Assembly (NCBI GenBank): GCA_910579595.1
Contig: CAJTVM010000043.1
Coordinates: 12,063 to 24,283 of the forward strand
Direction of reading: 5' to 3'
From: an uncultured Oscillospiraceae bacterium
GTDB lineage: Bacteria; Bacillota; Clostridia; Oscillospirales; Oscillospiraceae
Length of the DNA stretch: 12,221 nt
Part shown: positions 6,079 to 12,185 of the stretch, piece by piece
Layout of the letters: each line of letters begins with the position of its first letter
How positions within the stretch are numbered: the stretch's first letter is position 1
Notes under the pieces: generated by a model
What the model saw: the letters and a program-made list of their open reading frames with translations, nothing else
The model's database searches: none
Told to the model about the DNA's origin: nothing
Made by a program: the position numbers and the translations under genes

Positions 6079-6861
6079 GTGGATCGGGAAAATTTGAATC
6101 GCGGGACGGCCAGGCAGGCGGCGGATCTGCGCATCCAGCTGGCCCAGATGACGGTGGCCAGCCAGATGCTGGAGCGGTGCGCCTTTGACGATGCCAGCAA
6201 GGGCTACCTGGCGGCTATGAACCAGGGGATCTGCCGGATGCTTCGCCTGGTGGGCCGGATGGAGCTGTGCGGCAGGTTGGGCGGGGAAGCGCCGGCGGTG
6301 AAGCTGGAACCCGCCGATTTGGGGGAGCTGACCGCCGATCTGGGGGCCCGGATGGAGGGCCTGCTGGAGCGGGCGGGGGTGGAGCTTACCGTCAACGCCC
6401 CGGAGCGGCTCCTGGCCCGGGTGGATGTGGAGCTTGTCCGGCAGCTTCTGCTGGAGCTGGTGGCCAATGGGGCCAAGGCGGGCAAGCGGGTGACATTGAC
6501 GCTGAAGCGGGATCAGGATAACGCGGTGTTTACTGTGGCGGATGACGGCCCCGGCGTGCCGTTGGAGAAGCTGCCCTTCCTGTTTGACAGCGAAGGGGAG
6601 GATCTGCCCGACTGGCGGAGGGGGGGCTGCGGCATTGCCATCGCCCGCCGGATTGCCGCGCTCCACGCGGGCCGGCTGGCGCCGCTGTGCGAGGCGGGCC
6701 GGGGGCTGGTGGTGGCGGTTTCCATCCCGTTGAACCGGGGCGGGGACGAGACGCTGCGCTGCCCCCGGGTAGACTGGGACAGGGGCGGCTTCGATGAGGC
6801 GGTGGTGGGGCTGAGCCATCTGCTGCCCGCCGGGGTGTTTGCGCCGGGAGAATATGAATAA
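6079..6861 (+). CDS. histidine-kinase-like ATP-binding protein lacking the phosphoacceptor His
   Basis: A soluble protein of 260 residues with no membrane segment or sensor domain. Residues 14-68 align with a DHp/HisKA helical hairpin, but where HELRTPL is expected the protein has ADLRIQL (15-21). The phosphoacceptor His is thus Ala15 and the following E-x-x-T phosphatase motif is D-x-x-I. Residues about 105-218 form a HATPase_c domain: N-box ELVANGAKA (126-134), G1 box DDGPG (155-159), an F-box-like LPFLF (165-169) and a G2-like GGCGIAIA (182-189). A 40-residue acidic tail follows. The start is GTG 6079, with GGGAGG at 6064-6069 spaced 9 nt; an in-frame stop at 6007-6009 limits any upstream start. 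The tandem 0A boxes at its promoter suggest a role around sporulation initiation. It may act as a pseudokinase, a heterodimer partner, or an ATP-binding switch of another type; conventional autokinase activity is unlikely. Confidence 0.85.
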   Translation: MDRENLNRGTARQAADLRIQLAQMTVASQMLERCAFDDASKGYLAAMNQGICRMLRLVGRMELCGRLGGEAPAVKLEPADLGELTADLGARMEGLLERAGVELTVNAPERLLARVDVELVRQLLLELVANGAKAGKRVTLTLKRDQDNAVFTVADDGPGVPLEKLPFLFDSEGEDLPDWRRGGCGIAIARRIAALHAGRLAPLCEAGRGLVVAVSIPLNRGGDETLRCPRVDWDRGGFDEAVVGLSHLLPAGVFAPGEYE

Positions 6862-6869
6862 TCGAATTA

Positions 6870-7033
6870 AGAACCTGTATTCACAACCTCGATTCACCGT
6901 CAGGCCGGGTCTTTTCCCGCCATGCCGCGTTAAATTTTCTTGAAATAAACGCAATGATTCCTGCGAAAATTTGCCTTGCCTGACGGGAAAATCCCTCGGT
7001 CATCCGGCGGTTTCGGCTGTGAATACAGGTTCT
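6870..7033. repeat. 164-bp palindromic element with 16-bp perfect terminal inverted repeats (MITE-like)
   Basis: The left end AGAACCTGTATTCACA (6870-6885) is matched exactly by the right end TGTGAATACAGGTTCT (7018-7033). Nested inside are CCGTCAGGC (6897-6905) with GCCTGACGG (6978-6986) and AAATTTTC (6932-6939) with GAAAATTT (6965-6972), so the whole element can fold into one imperfect hairpin. It has no coding capacity and is less GC-rich than its surroundings. It begins 9 nt after the stop codon of the histidine-kinase-like gene and ends before a terminator. A clear target duplication is not visible; the flanks are only ATTA on the left and AAAT on the right. The rest of the gap between 6862 and 7247 holds the terminator at 7073-7099 and the blaI promoter region. 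Confidence 0.75.
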
Positions 7034-7072
7034 AAATGCCGTCCACGGGGGCGGTGAAAAATATTTTGACGA

Positions 7073-7099
7073 GGGCGGCGCGGCTGCGCCGCCCTTTTT
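7073..7099 (+). terminator. intrinsic terminator, probably of the histidine-kinase-like transcript
   Basis: GGGCGGCGC (7073-7081), a GGCT loop and GCGCCGCCC (7086-7094) are followed by T5 (7095-7099). Its only upstream plus-strand gene is the histidine-kinase-like one, over 200 bp away with the palindromic element between them. Confidence 0.88.
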
Positions 7100-7158
7100 G
7101 CGCTTCTGCGTGGAATTGTGGAACCGGCTTCGCCGGGGAAAATTTTGAATTTTTTATA

Positions 7159-7174
7159 AACTACTGGAATAGTG
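7159..7174. promoter_or_regulatory. upstream BlaI-type operator dyad
   Basis: AACTACTGGAATAGTG is an imperfect dyad with ACTA/TAGT arms, closely resembling the perfect dyad at 7214-7229. It abuts the -35 element, where a bound repressor would block RNA polymerase. The ACTA...TAGT layout is similar to the operators known for BlaI/MecI regulators. Confidence 0.65.
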
Positions 7175-7203
7175 TTGACAAATCCACACGACTGTGATAG
7201 TGT
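7175..7203 (+). promoter_or_regulatory. promoter of the blaI-M56 operon
   Basis: TTGACA at 7175-7180, a 17-bp spacer and TAGTGT at 7198-7203 with an extended -10 TG at 7195-7196. The -10 is imperfect; TATACA at 7203-7208 is an alternative but its spacing is too long. A weaker ACT...AGT dyad (7191-7201) overlaps the -10. Confidence 0.65.
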
Positions 7204-7213
7204 ATACATCGTG

Positions 7214-7229
7214 AACTATTGCAATAGTT
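7214..7229. promoter_or_regulatory. downstream BlaI-type operator, perfect 16-bp palindrome
   Basis: AACTATTGCAATAGTT is a perfect inverted repeat just downstream of the expected transcription start and just before the ribosome binding site of blaI. With the dyad at 7159-7174 it brackets the promoter, as expected for autoregulation by the BlaI-like protein encoded next. Confidence 0.75.
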
Positions 7230-7247
7230 TGAAAGGAAGTGATTGAA

Positions 7248-7625
7248 ATGGCCGTCAAGCTCTTTGACTCGGAGCTGAAAGTCATGGATGTGCTATGGAA
7301 AGAAGGGGATATGCCGGCAAAACAAATTTCGGATATACTCAAAGAAACCACCGGCTGGAACATGAACACCACTTACACCGTCATCAAAAAATGCATCGCC
7401 AAGGGCGCCATTGAACGAAGCGAGCCGAACTTCCTGTGCCACGCCCTGATTGCCAGGGATGTGGTGCAGGCGGCGGAAACCGAGGAACTGCTGCACAAGC
7501 TGTTCGACAGCTCCCCTGACCTGCTGTTTGCGTCCCTGCTGGGCCATCAGAAGCTGTCGAAGGCGCAAATCGACAACCTGCGCCGTATGGTTTCGGAGCT
7601 GCAAACCCAGGAGGAGCGCGAATGA
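7248..7625 (+). CDS. BlaI/MecI/CopY-family transcriptional repressor
   Basis: A 125-residue winged-helix DNA-binding repressor of the penicillinase-repressor family, acting as a dimer in the cytosol. Typical features are the opening LFDSELKVMDVLWKEG, the helix AKQISDILKE, then the recognition region NMNTTYTVIKKCIAKGAIER with the family's conserved N-T-T-Y-T-V-x-K pattern, and a C-terminal helical dimerisation half (about 70-125). The start chosen is ATG 7248, because AAGGAAGTGA (7233-7242) is an almost perfect ribosome site 5 nt upstream; the GTG at 7239 lies inside that site. The gene overlaps the M56 protease gene by 4 bp (ATGA), so the two are translationally coupled. Two dyads at the promoter predict self-repression, relieved when the partner protease signals cleavage of the repressor. 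It need not concern beta-lactams, because the partner lacks the penicillin-binding sensor domain. Confidence 0.93.
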   Translation: MAVKLFDSELKVMDVLWKEGDMPAKQISDILKETTGWNMNTTYTVIKKCIAKGAIERSEPNFLCHALIARDVVQAAETEELLHKLFDSSPDLLFASLLGHQKLSKAQIDNLRRMVSELQTQEERE

Positions 7626-9271
7626 GCCTTGTTCAAATGACCGTGTCCGGCGGAGTGTTCGCCCTGTTCATCGTGGTGGTTCGGGCGCTGGCCCTCCACC
7701 GCCTGCCCAAAGGGGCGTTCCTGGCCCTGTGGGAGATGGCGGCGCTGCGGCTGCTCCTGCCGTTCACCGTTCCTCTGCCGTTCAGCCTGCTTGTTCCCGC
7801 AAAGCATTTGCCGGTGATGGGTGAGTATCTGGCACCGGGCGGGACAGCAGTCCCAGAGACACCCGCTATGAGAATACCTTCTGGCATACAGGCTCCGGCT
7901 GGCACAGCTTCCAGGTCAGTCTTGCCTGTGGTCTGGCTGGCTGGTGCGGTGCTGATGGCGGCATATTTTACAGTGTCCTATGTGCGGGCCAGACGGCGGT
8001 TCCGCATCTCCACCCCGGATGATACCCCCGCTGTCCGGCGTTGGCTGGCGGGGCAAAGACTGCACAGGCCGTTGGAGGTACGGCAGTCAGCCCTGGTGTC
8101 CTCACCGCTGACCTATGGCGTCCTGCGCCCGGTGATCCTGCTCCCGGAGGACATGGAACGGGACGATGAAACCGCCCTGACCTATATCCTCACCCATGAG
8201 TATATCCACATCCGGCGTTTTGACAGCGTGGCAAAACTGGCGTTTGCCGCCGTGCTGTGCGTCCATTGGTTCAACCCCCTGGCATGGGTGATGTACGTCC
8301 TTGCCAACAGGGACATGGAGTTATCCTGTGATGAACGGGTAATGGACACCCTGGGCGGCAGGGAGAAGGCCTCCTACGCGTTGGCCCTGATTAACATGGA
8401 GGAGACCCGAAGCAAGGGCTTCTCCCCCTACAGTCATTTCAGCAAACTTGCAATCGAAGAAAGGATTGAAGCCATTATGAAGTATAAAAAAGCATCCGTA
8501 CTGGCGGCGGGCCTGGCCGCTGTCCTGGTGGTGGGCGCGACCACCGCGTTTGCTGCCTCCGCAAGCCCGCTCTCCCAGGAAGATCTGGACCGCCAGCTGA
8601 ATGAGGAAACCATTGCCGACGAGGGCACGCTGATGTCCTACGTGGACCCGAAGGATGGAAAGACCTACTACAGCTTTGACGGCGGGAAAACCTTTGAGGC
8701 CATGACCGATGAGGAGTTTGAGCGGCGTTTTCCCACGCCCAACGTGGAGTGGTGGACCTATGAGGGGTACGCCGCGTGGCTGGAGCAGGAGAAGAAAAAT
8801 CTCCAGTCCATGCTGGGCGAAACGGGCTGGACCGGCGGCCGGGGCGAGTTTGTCTGGACCCAGGAAATGATAGACGAGACCATCGCCATGTATGAGGGCA
8901 TTTTGCAGGAGATCAAGGAGGGCAAGATGTACTCGAAAACCGTTGACGGGGACGACGCCTTGATGATGAGCTATGACCCGGCTGACATCGCTAGCGGGAC
9001 AGATAAATCTGTTGAGGCTGATACAGGTAAAGTCCAGACCGCGGTCAAGGCTGCGTTGTCTGACGGGTATGTGTTTACGTCAGAGAAGGACGGCGTGCCG
9101 CTGGATGACTGGGACGTGGTGAGCGCCCCCGAGCGCACCGAGGAGGAGTGGCGGCAGATTATTGCCGACATCGAGAGCGGCAAGATTCCGCCCTTTGAGA
9201 TGCCGGACGACCCCAATGTAACGGTTCGTTTCGTGAACTATCCCAGCGGGAACGATGCGGCAAAGGATTGA
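7622..9271 (+). CDS. BlaR1-like M56 membrane metalloprotease/antirepressor with an unrecognised extracellular domain
   Basis: The 549-residue product has the M56 arrangement: hydrophobic segments near 8-25, 33-58 and 100-120, then a cytosolic zinc-protease domain with LTHEYIH (190-196; HExxH, catalytic E193) and downstream RDMELSCDE (230-238; third ligand E233), followed by a membrane segment near 290-312. In BlaR1/MecR1 such a protein relays an outside signal and leads to loss of BlaI. Here the outer domain (about 313-549) is not a class D beta-lactamase-like sensor: I see no S-x-x-K/S-x-N/K-T-G set. It is acidic and Trp/Tyr-rich, with a DPKDGKTYYSFDGGKTF stretch (342-358), WWTYEGYAAWLEQEKK (377-392) and repeated E-E-W/helical segments. 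The ligand is unknown. The gene overlaps blaI by 4 bp and ends before tandem terminators, so the operon is just these two genes. Confidence 0.92.
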   Translation: MSLVQMTVSGGVFALFIVVVRALALHRLPKGAFLALWEMAALRLLLPFTVPLPFSLLVPAKHLPVMGEYLAPGGTAVPETPAMRIPSGIQAPAGTASRSVLPVVWLAGAVLMAAYFTVSYVRARRRFRISTPDDTPAVRRWLAGQRLHRPLEVRQSALVSSPLTYGVLRPVILLPEDMERDDETALTYILTHEYIHIRRFDSVAKLAFAAVLCVHWFNPLAWVMYVLANRDMELSCDERVMDTLGGREKASYALALINMEETRSKGFSPYSHFSKLAIEERIEAIMKYKKASVLAAGLAAVLVVGATTAFAASASPLSQEDLDRQLNEETIADEGTLMSYVDPKDGKTYYSFDGGKTFEAMTDEEFERRFPTPNVEWWTYEGYAAWLEQEKKNLQSMLGETGWTGGRGEFVWTQEMIDETIAMYEGILQEIKEGKMYSKTVDGDDALMMSYDPADIASGTDKSVEADTGKVQTAVKAALSDGYVFTSEKDGVPLDDWDVVSAPERTEEEWRQIIADIESGKIPPFEMPDDPNVTVRFVNYPSGNDAAKD

Positions 9272-9281
9272 CCGATAACAA

Positions 9282-9320
9282 AAAACGGGGCCTGGAACGT
9301 GTTGTTCCAGGCCCCGTTTT
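9282..9320. terminator. bidirectional terminator between the M56 gene and the integrase
   Basis: A 17-bp stem (9282-9298 with 9304-9320) around a GTGTT loop, with A-rich 5' and T-rich 3' edges, so it can stop transcripts from both the plus-strand blaI operon and the minus-strand recombinase. Confidence 0.9.
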
Positions 9321-9322
9321 AC

Positions 9323-9350
9323 CGCCGCGCCCCTGGAGGCGGCGCTTTTT
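9323..9350 (+). terminator. second terminator-like hairpin in tandem
   Basis: CGCCGC (9323-9328) pairs with GCGGCG (9339-9344), followed by C and T5 (9346-9350). It lies directly behind the bidirectional terminator and just before the end of the convergent recombinase gene. The 6-bp stem and 10-nt loop make it the weaker of the two. Confidence 0.55.
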
Positions 9351-9352
9351 CG

Positions 9353-10405
9353 TCAGGCGGAGGCGGAGCTGGTCTTAACGATGTCCGCCACGGCGGCCAG
9401 CACCTCCCCGTGGGTCTGGTCAAACAGGTGGGTGTAGATGCGCTGGGTGATATTGGGGCTGCTGTGGCCCATGGCCCGGCTGATCTGGTACATGGGCACC
9501 CGGGCGCTGTTGGCCATGCTGGCAAAGGTGTGGCGCAGGCCGTGGAAGGTGATGGGGGGAAGGCGGCGGGCCTCCACGAAGGACGCCAGATCGGCGGACA
9601 GCACGTTGGGGTGCCAGGGCTCCCCCGCCCCGTTGAGCACCAGGTAGTCGTCCGGGGAGCAGGGGATGTCATCCCGCAGGCGCTTTGCACGGATCTGCCG
9701 AAGCAGCACCAGCAGGCCGTCCAGCGACCGGATGGACAGGGTGCGGCAGCTGTCGAAGGTTTTCGGGGGCTTTTCCACCACCCGGTAGCCCACGGTGGTG
9801 CGCACCCGGCGCACCGACAGCAGGCCGGCCTGAAGATCCACGTCCCGCCAGCGCAGGCCTAAAAGCTCGCTGCGCCGCAGGCCCAGGTGGCAGACCAGCT
9901 TCACCGGCAGCTCCAGGGGCAGGCCCTCCACCTCCCGCAGCAGCAGGCCCAGGTGGGTGGGAGTGTAGTACTGCACGCTGGCGGAGGTGGCCTGGGGGGG
10001 CGTGGCCCGCTGGGCGGGGTTGGCGGACAGCACGCCCTGCCGGTAAGCCGCCTTCAGCGCGGTGTGGAGCAGGATGTGGTGCTTGCGTATGGTGTTGGGG
10101 GACAGGCCCTTTTCGGTGGACAGCCACTTGTAGTAGCCGTTGATCAGATCCGGGGACAGGTCGGCCAGCCGCACCGCCCCCAGAGCGGGCAGCATATGGT
10201 TGCGGATGATGTTCCAGTAGCCATTTATGGTGGTTTCCGCCCGGCGGGGTTCGATTTCGGCGTCCATCCATAGATCCAGCCAGTCACCCAGAGTGACGCT
10301 GGCATCCGCGGGGCGGACAGAATGGGGGAGGGGGAAGCCCACTGCCGGCGCTTGGGCCAGGGGGCGCAGGGTGATACGGCTGGAATTGACATGGGGGTAC
10401 GGCAT
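9353..10405 (-). CDS. tyrosine recombinase/integrase (solitary, phage-integrase family)
   Basis: A 350-residue site-specific recombinase. Residues about 37-125 form the SAM-like core-binding domain (VTLGDWLDLWMD to the RKHHILLHTALKAA helix), and about 145-345 the catalytic domain. All expected catalytic residues are visible: R177 in GLRRSELLGLRW, K215 in the PPKTFDSCRTL hairpin, H288 and R291 in HGLRHTFAS, H314 in GHSSPN, and the nucleophile Y324 in QRIYTHLF. The length and an N-terminal arm of about 35 residues fit integrases of conjugative elements and phages better than XerC/XerD (about 300). The start is ATG 10405, with AAGGAG spaced 9 nt upstream. No excisionase, relaxase or phage gene is in the window. 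It converges on the blaI operon and is divergent from proS. It looks intact, so it is either a remnant of a lost element or a chromosomal recombinase with another job. Confidence 0.93.
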   Translation of the reverse strand: MPYPHVNSSRITLRPLAQAPAVGFPLPHSVRPADASVTLGDWLDLWMDAEIEPRRAETTINGYWNIIRNHMLPALGAVRLADLSPDLINGYYKWLSTEKGLSPNTIRKHHILLHTALKAAYRQGVLSANPAQRATPPQATSASVQYYTPTHLGLLLREVEGLPLELPVKLVCHLGLRRSELLGLRWRDVDLQAGLLSVRRVRTTVGYRVVEKPPKTFDSCRTLSIRSLDGLLVLLRQIRAKRLRDDIPCSPDDYLVLNGAGEPWHPNVLSADLASFVEARRLPPITFHGLRHTFASMANSARVPMYQISRAMGHSSPNITQRIYTHLFDQTHGEVLAAVADIVKTSSASA

Positions 10406-10495
10406 AATGAACAGCTCCTTTTCTTTCGGTTTGGTACAGGGATTTTATGTTATACGTTTGGAGGAGGAAGGGAAAGGGGGAGATTACCTTTCCTC

Positions 10496-10524
10496 TTGAC
10501 TTTTGCGGGACTTGGCAATACAAT
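10496..10524 (+). promoter_or_regulatory. sigma-A promoter of proS
   Basis: TTGACT at 10496-10501, a 17-bp spacer and TACAAT at 10519-10524. Transcription would start near 10531, leaving a leader of about 64 nt, too short for a T-box, so proS appears not to be under the type of control seen for glyQS. Only a weak TGTAG/CTACA pairing is seen in this leader. Confidence 0.8.
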
Positions 10525-10594
10525 AGAGGTCTGACGCTAACCCTTGTAGGATGTGGAAAAAACTACATTTATATTGATAAAGGATTGAAACGAC

Positions 10595-12037
10595 ATGGCA
10601 CAGGATAAAAATAAGCAGGTCAGCCAGATTACCGACATGGACGTGGACTTTGCCCAGTGGTACACCGACGTGTGCAAAAAGGCGGAGCTGATCGACTACT
10701 CCAGCATCAAGGGAATGTTCATCTACCGGCCCTACGGCTACGCCATCTGGGAGAACATCCAACGCATTTTGGACGGCAAGTTTAAAAAGACCGGGCATGA
10801 GAATGTGTATCTGCCCATGCTCATCCCCGAGTCCCTGCTCCAGAAGGAGAAGGATCATGTGGAGGGCTTCGCCCCCGAGTGCGCCTGGGTGACCTACGGC
10901 GGTGTGGACAAGCTGGAGGAGCGCTACTGCATCCGGCCCACCTCCGAGACGCTGTTCTGCGAGCATTACGCCAACATTATCCACTCCCACCGGGATCTGC
11001 CCAAGCTGTATAACCAGTGGACCAGTGTGCTGCGCTGGGAAAAGACCAGCCGCCCCTTCCTGCGCCACCGGGAGTTTTTGTGGCAGGAGGGCCACACCAT
11101 GCACGCTACCGCCGAGGAGGCCATTGCCGAGACGGAGCGGATGTTCAACATCTACGCCGATTTTTATAAGGATGTGCTGGCTATCCCCGTGGTCAAGGGC
11201 CGCAAGACCGACAAGGAGAAGTTCTCCGGCGCGGAGGCCACCTACACTGTGGAGTGCATGATGCACGACCGCAAGGCACTCCAGGGTGGCACCAGCCACT
11301 ACTTCGGCGACGGCTTTGCCAAGGCGTTTGACATCACCTTCACCGGCAAGGACAACCAGCTCCACCACCCCTTCCAGACCTCCTGGGGCGTGTCCACCCG
11401 GATGATTGCCGGTATTATTATGGTGCACGGCGACAACAACGGCCTGGTGCTGCCCCCGAAGGTTGCCCCCATCCAAGTGGTGGTCATCCCCGTGGCCCAG
11501 CACAAGGACGGCGTGATCGAGGCCAACGAGGCCGTTATGGAGCGGCTCAAGAAGGCGGGCTTCCGGGTGAAGATGGACGCGTCCGACAATTCCCCCGGCT
11601 GGAAGTTCGCCGAGTATGAAATGAAGGGCGTACCCCTGCGCTTGGAGCTGGGTCCCAAGGACATGGAAAAGAACCAGTGTGTGCTGGTGCGCCGGGACAG
11701 CGGGGAGAAGTCCTTTGTGTCCCTGGACGGCATCGAGGACACCGTGGCCAAGATGCTGGAGGACATCCACGCCGGACTGTACGCCAAGGCAAAAAAGAAC
11801 CTGGAGGACAACACCTATCCCTGCGCCACACTGGCGGAGGTCAAAGAGAAGATGGAAAGCCAGGGCGGCTTCGCCAAGACCATGTGGTGCGGCGAGCTGG
11901 ATTGCGAGCTGAAAATGAAGGAGGAGGCGGGGGTTTCCTCCCGGTGCATCCCCTTCCAGCAGGAGAAGCTGGGCGAGGTGTGCGCCTGCTGCGGCAAGCC
12001 CGCCAAGCATATGGTTTACTGGGGCGTGGCGTACTGA
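10595..12037 (+). CDS. proS: prolyl-tRNA synthetase, type 3 (archaeal/eukaryal-like short form)
   Basis: This class II cytosolic synthetase charges tRNA-Pro with proline. It has 480 residues, the length of type 3 ProRS, and lacks the large editing insertion of the bacterial type 1 enzyme (about 570 residues). Visible parts are the entry KAELIDYSSIKGMFIYRPYGYAIW region (29-52), RPTSE (114-118), motif 2 FLRHREFLWQEGHT (155-168), HHPFQTSWGVSTR leading into motif 3 (257-280), the anticodon-binding domain (about 290-400), and the family's C-terminal zinc domain with C432, C437, C463 and C466, ending in the characteristic terminal Tyr (WGVAY). The start is ATG 10595 with AAAGGA at 10579-10584. It is monocistronic from its own promoter and divergent from the recombinase. 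Confidence 0.97.
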   Translation: MAQDKNKQVSQITDMDVDFAQWYTDVCKKAELIDYSSIKGMFIYRPYGYAIWENIQRILDGKFKKTGHENVYLPMLIPESLLQKEKDHVEGFAPECAWVTYGGVDKLEERYCIRPTSETLFCEHYANIIHSHRDLPKLYNQWTSVLRWEKTSRPFLRHREFLWQEGHTMHATAEEAIAETERMFNIYADFYKDVLAIPVVKGRKTDKEKFSGAEATYTVECMMHDRKALQGGTSHYFGDGFAKAFDITFTGKDNQLHHPFQTSWGVSTRMIAGIIMVHGDNNGLVLPPKVAPIQVVVIPVAQHKDGVIEANEAVMERLKKAGFRVKMDASDNSPGWKFAEYEMKGVPLRLELGPKDMEKNQCVLVRRDSGEKSFVSLDGIEDTVAKMLEDIHAGLYAKAKKNLEDNTYPCATLAEVKEKMESQGGFAKTMWCGELDCELKMKEEAGVSSRCIPFQQEKLGEVCACCGKPAKHMVYWGVAY

Positions 12038-12042
12038 CGTTT

Positions 12043-12071
12043 CGCCGAAAGGAGCCGCGTCCTTTCCGGCG
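12043..12071 (+). repeat. hairpin just after proS
   Basis: CGCCGAAAGGA and TCCTTTCCGGCG can pair with a single bulged C, 5 nt after the proS stop codon. No T-run follows, so it is not a canonical terminator; it may be a 3'-end RNA structure. Confidence 0.4.
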
Positions 12072-12159
12072 AGGGGGATGCGCCCCGCCGCAGGCGTACA
12101 CGTTTGCGGGCTGAGAGGTGTTTTTGGCGCCTGTGGGTGCGAATTCTGCGAGTTTTTTG

Positions 12160-12185
12160 CGCCGCCCTGCTGCCGCAGGGCGGCG
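12160..12185. repeat. 11-bp GC-rich hairpin near the window end
   Basis: CGCCGCCCTGC (12160-12170) and GCAGGGCGGCG (12175-12185) enclose TGCC. A T6 run precedes rather than follows it on the plus strand, and the minus-strand tail is A-rich, so it fits a terminator poorly in both directions. No gene is seen between 12038 and the window end. Confidence 0.45.

Noticed and set aside
7500..7565. Two further 0A-box-like heptamers (TTCGACA and TGTCGAA) in the blaI gene
   Set aside because: They are single, inside coding sequence, not spaced at 10 bp and not near a promoter, so chance is the simplest explanation.
9282..10594. Attachment sites flanking the recombinase
   Set aside because: I compared the flanks by eye and saw no convincing direct repeat; the main repeat nearby is a terminator.
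10531..10594. A T-box or other riboswitch upstream of proS
   Set aside because: The leader is only about 64 nt and has no T-box core, specifier loop or terminator.
12160..12185. Hairpin at the window end as the proS terminator
   Set aside because: There is no T-run after it on either strand and it is more than 120 bp past the stop codon; kept only as a repeat.
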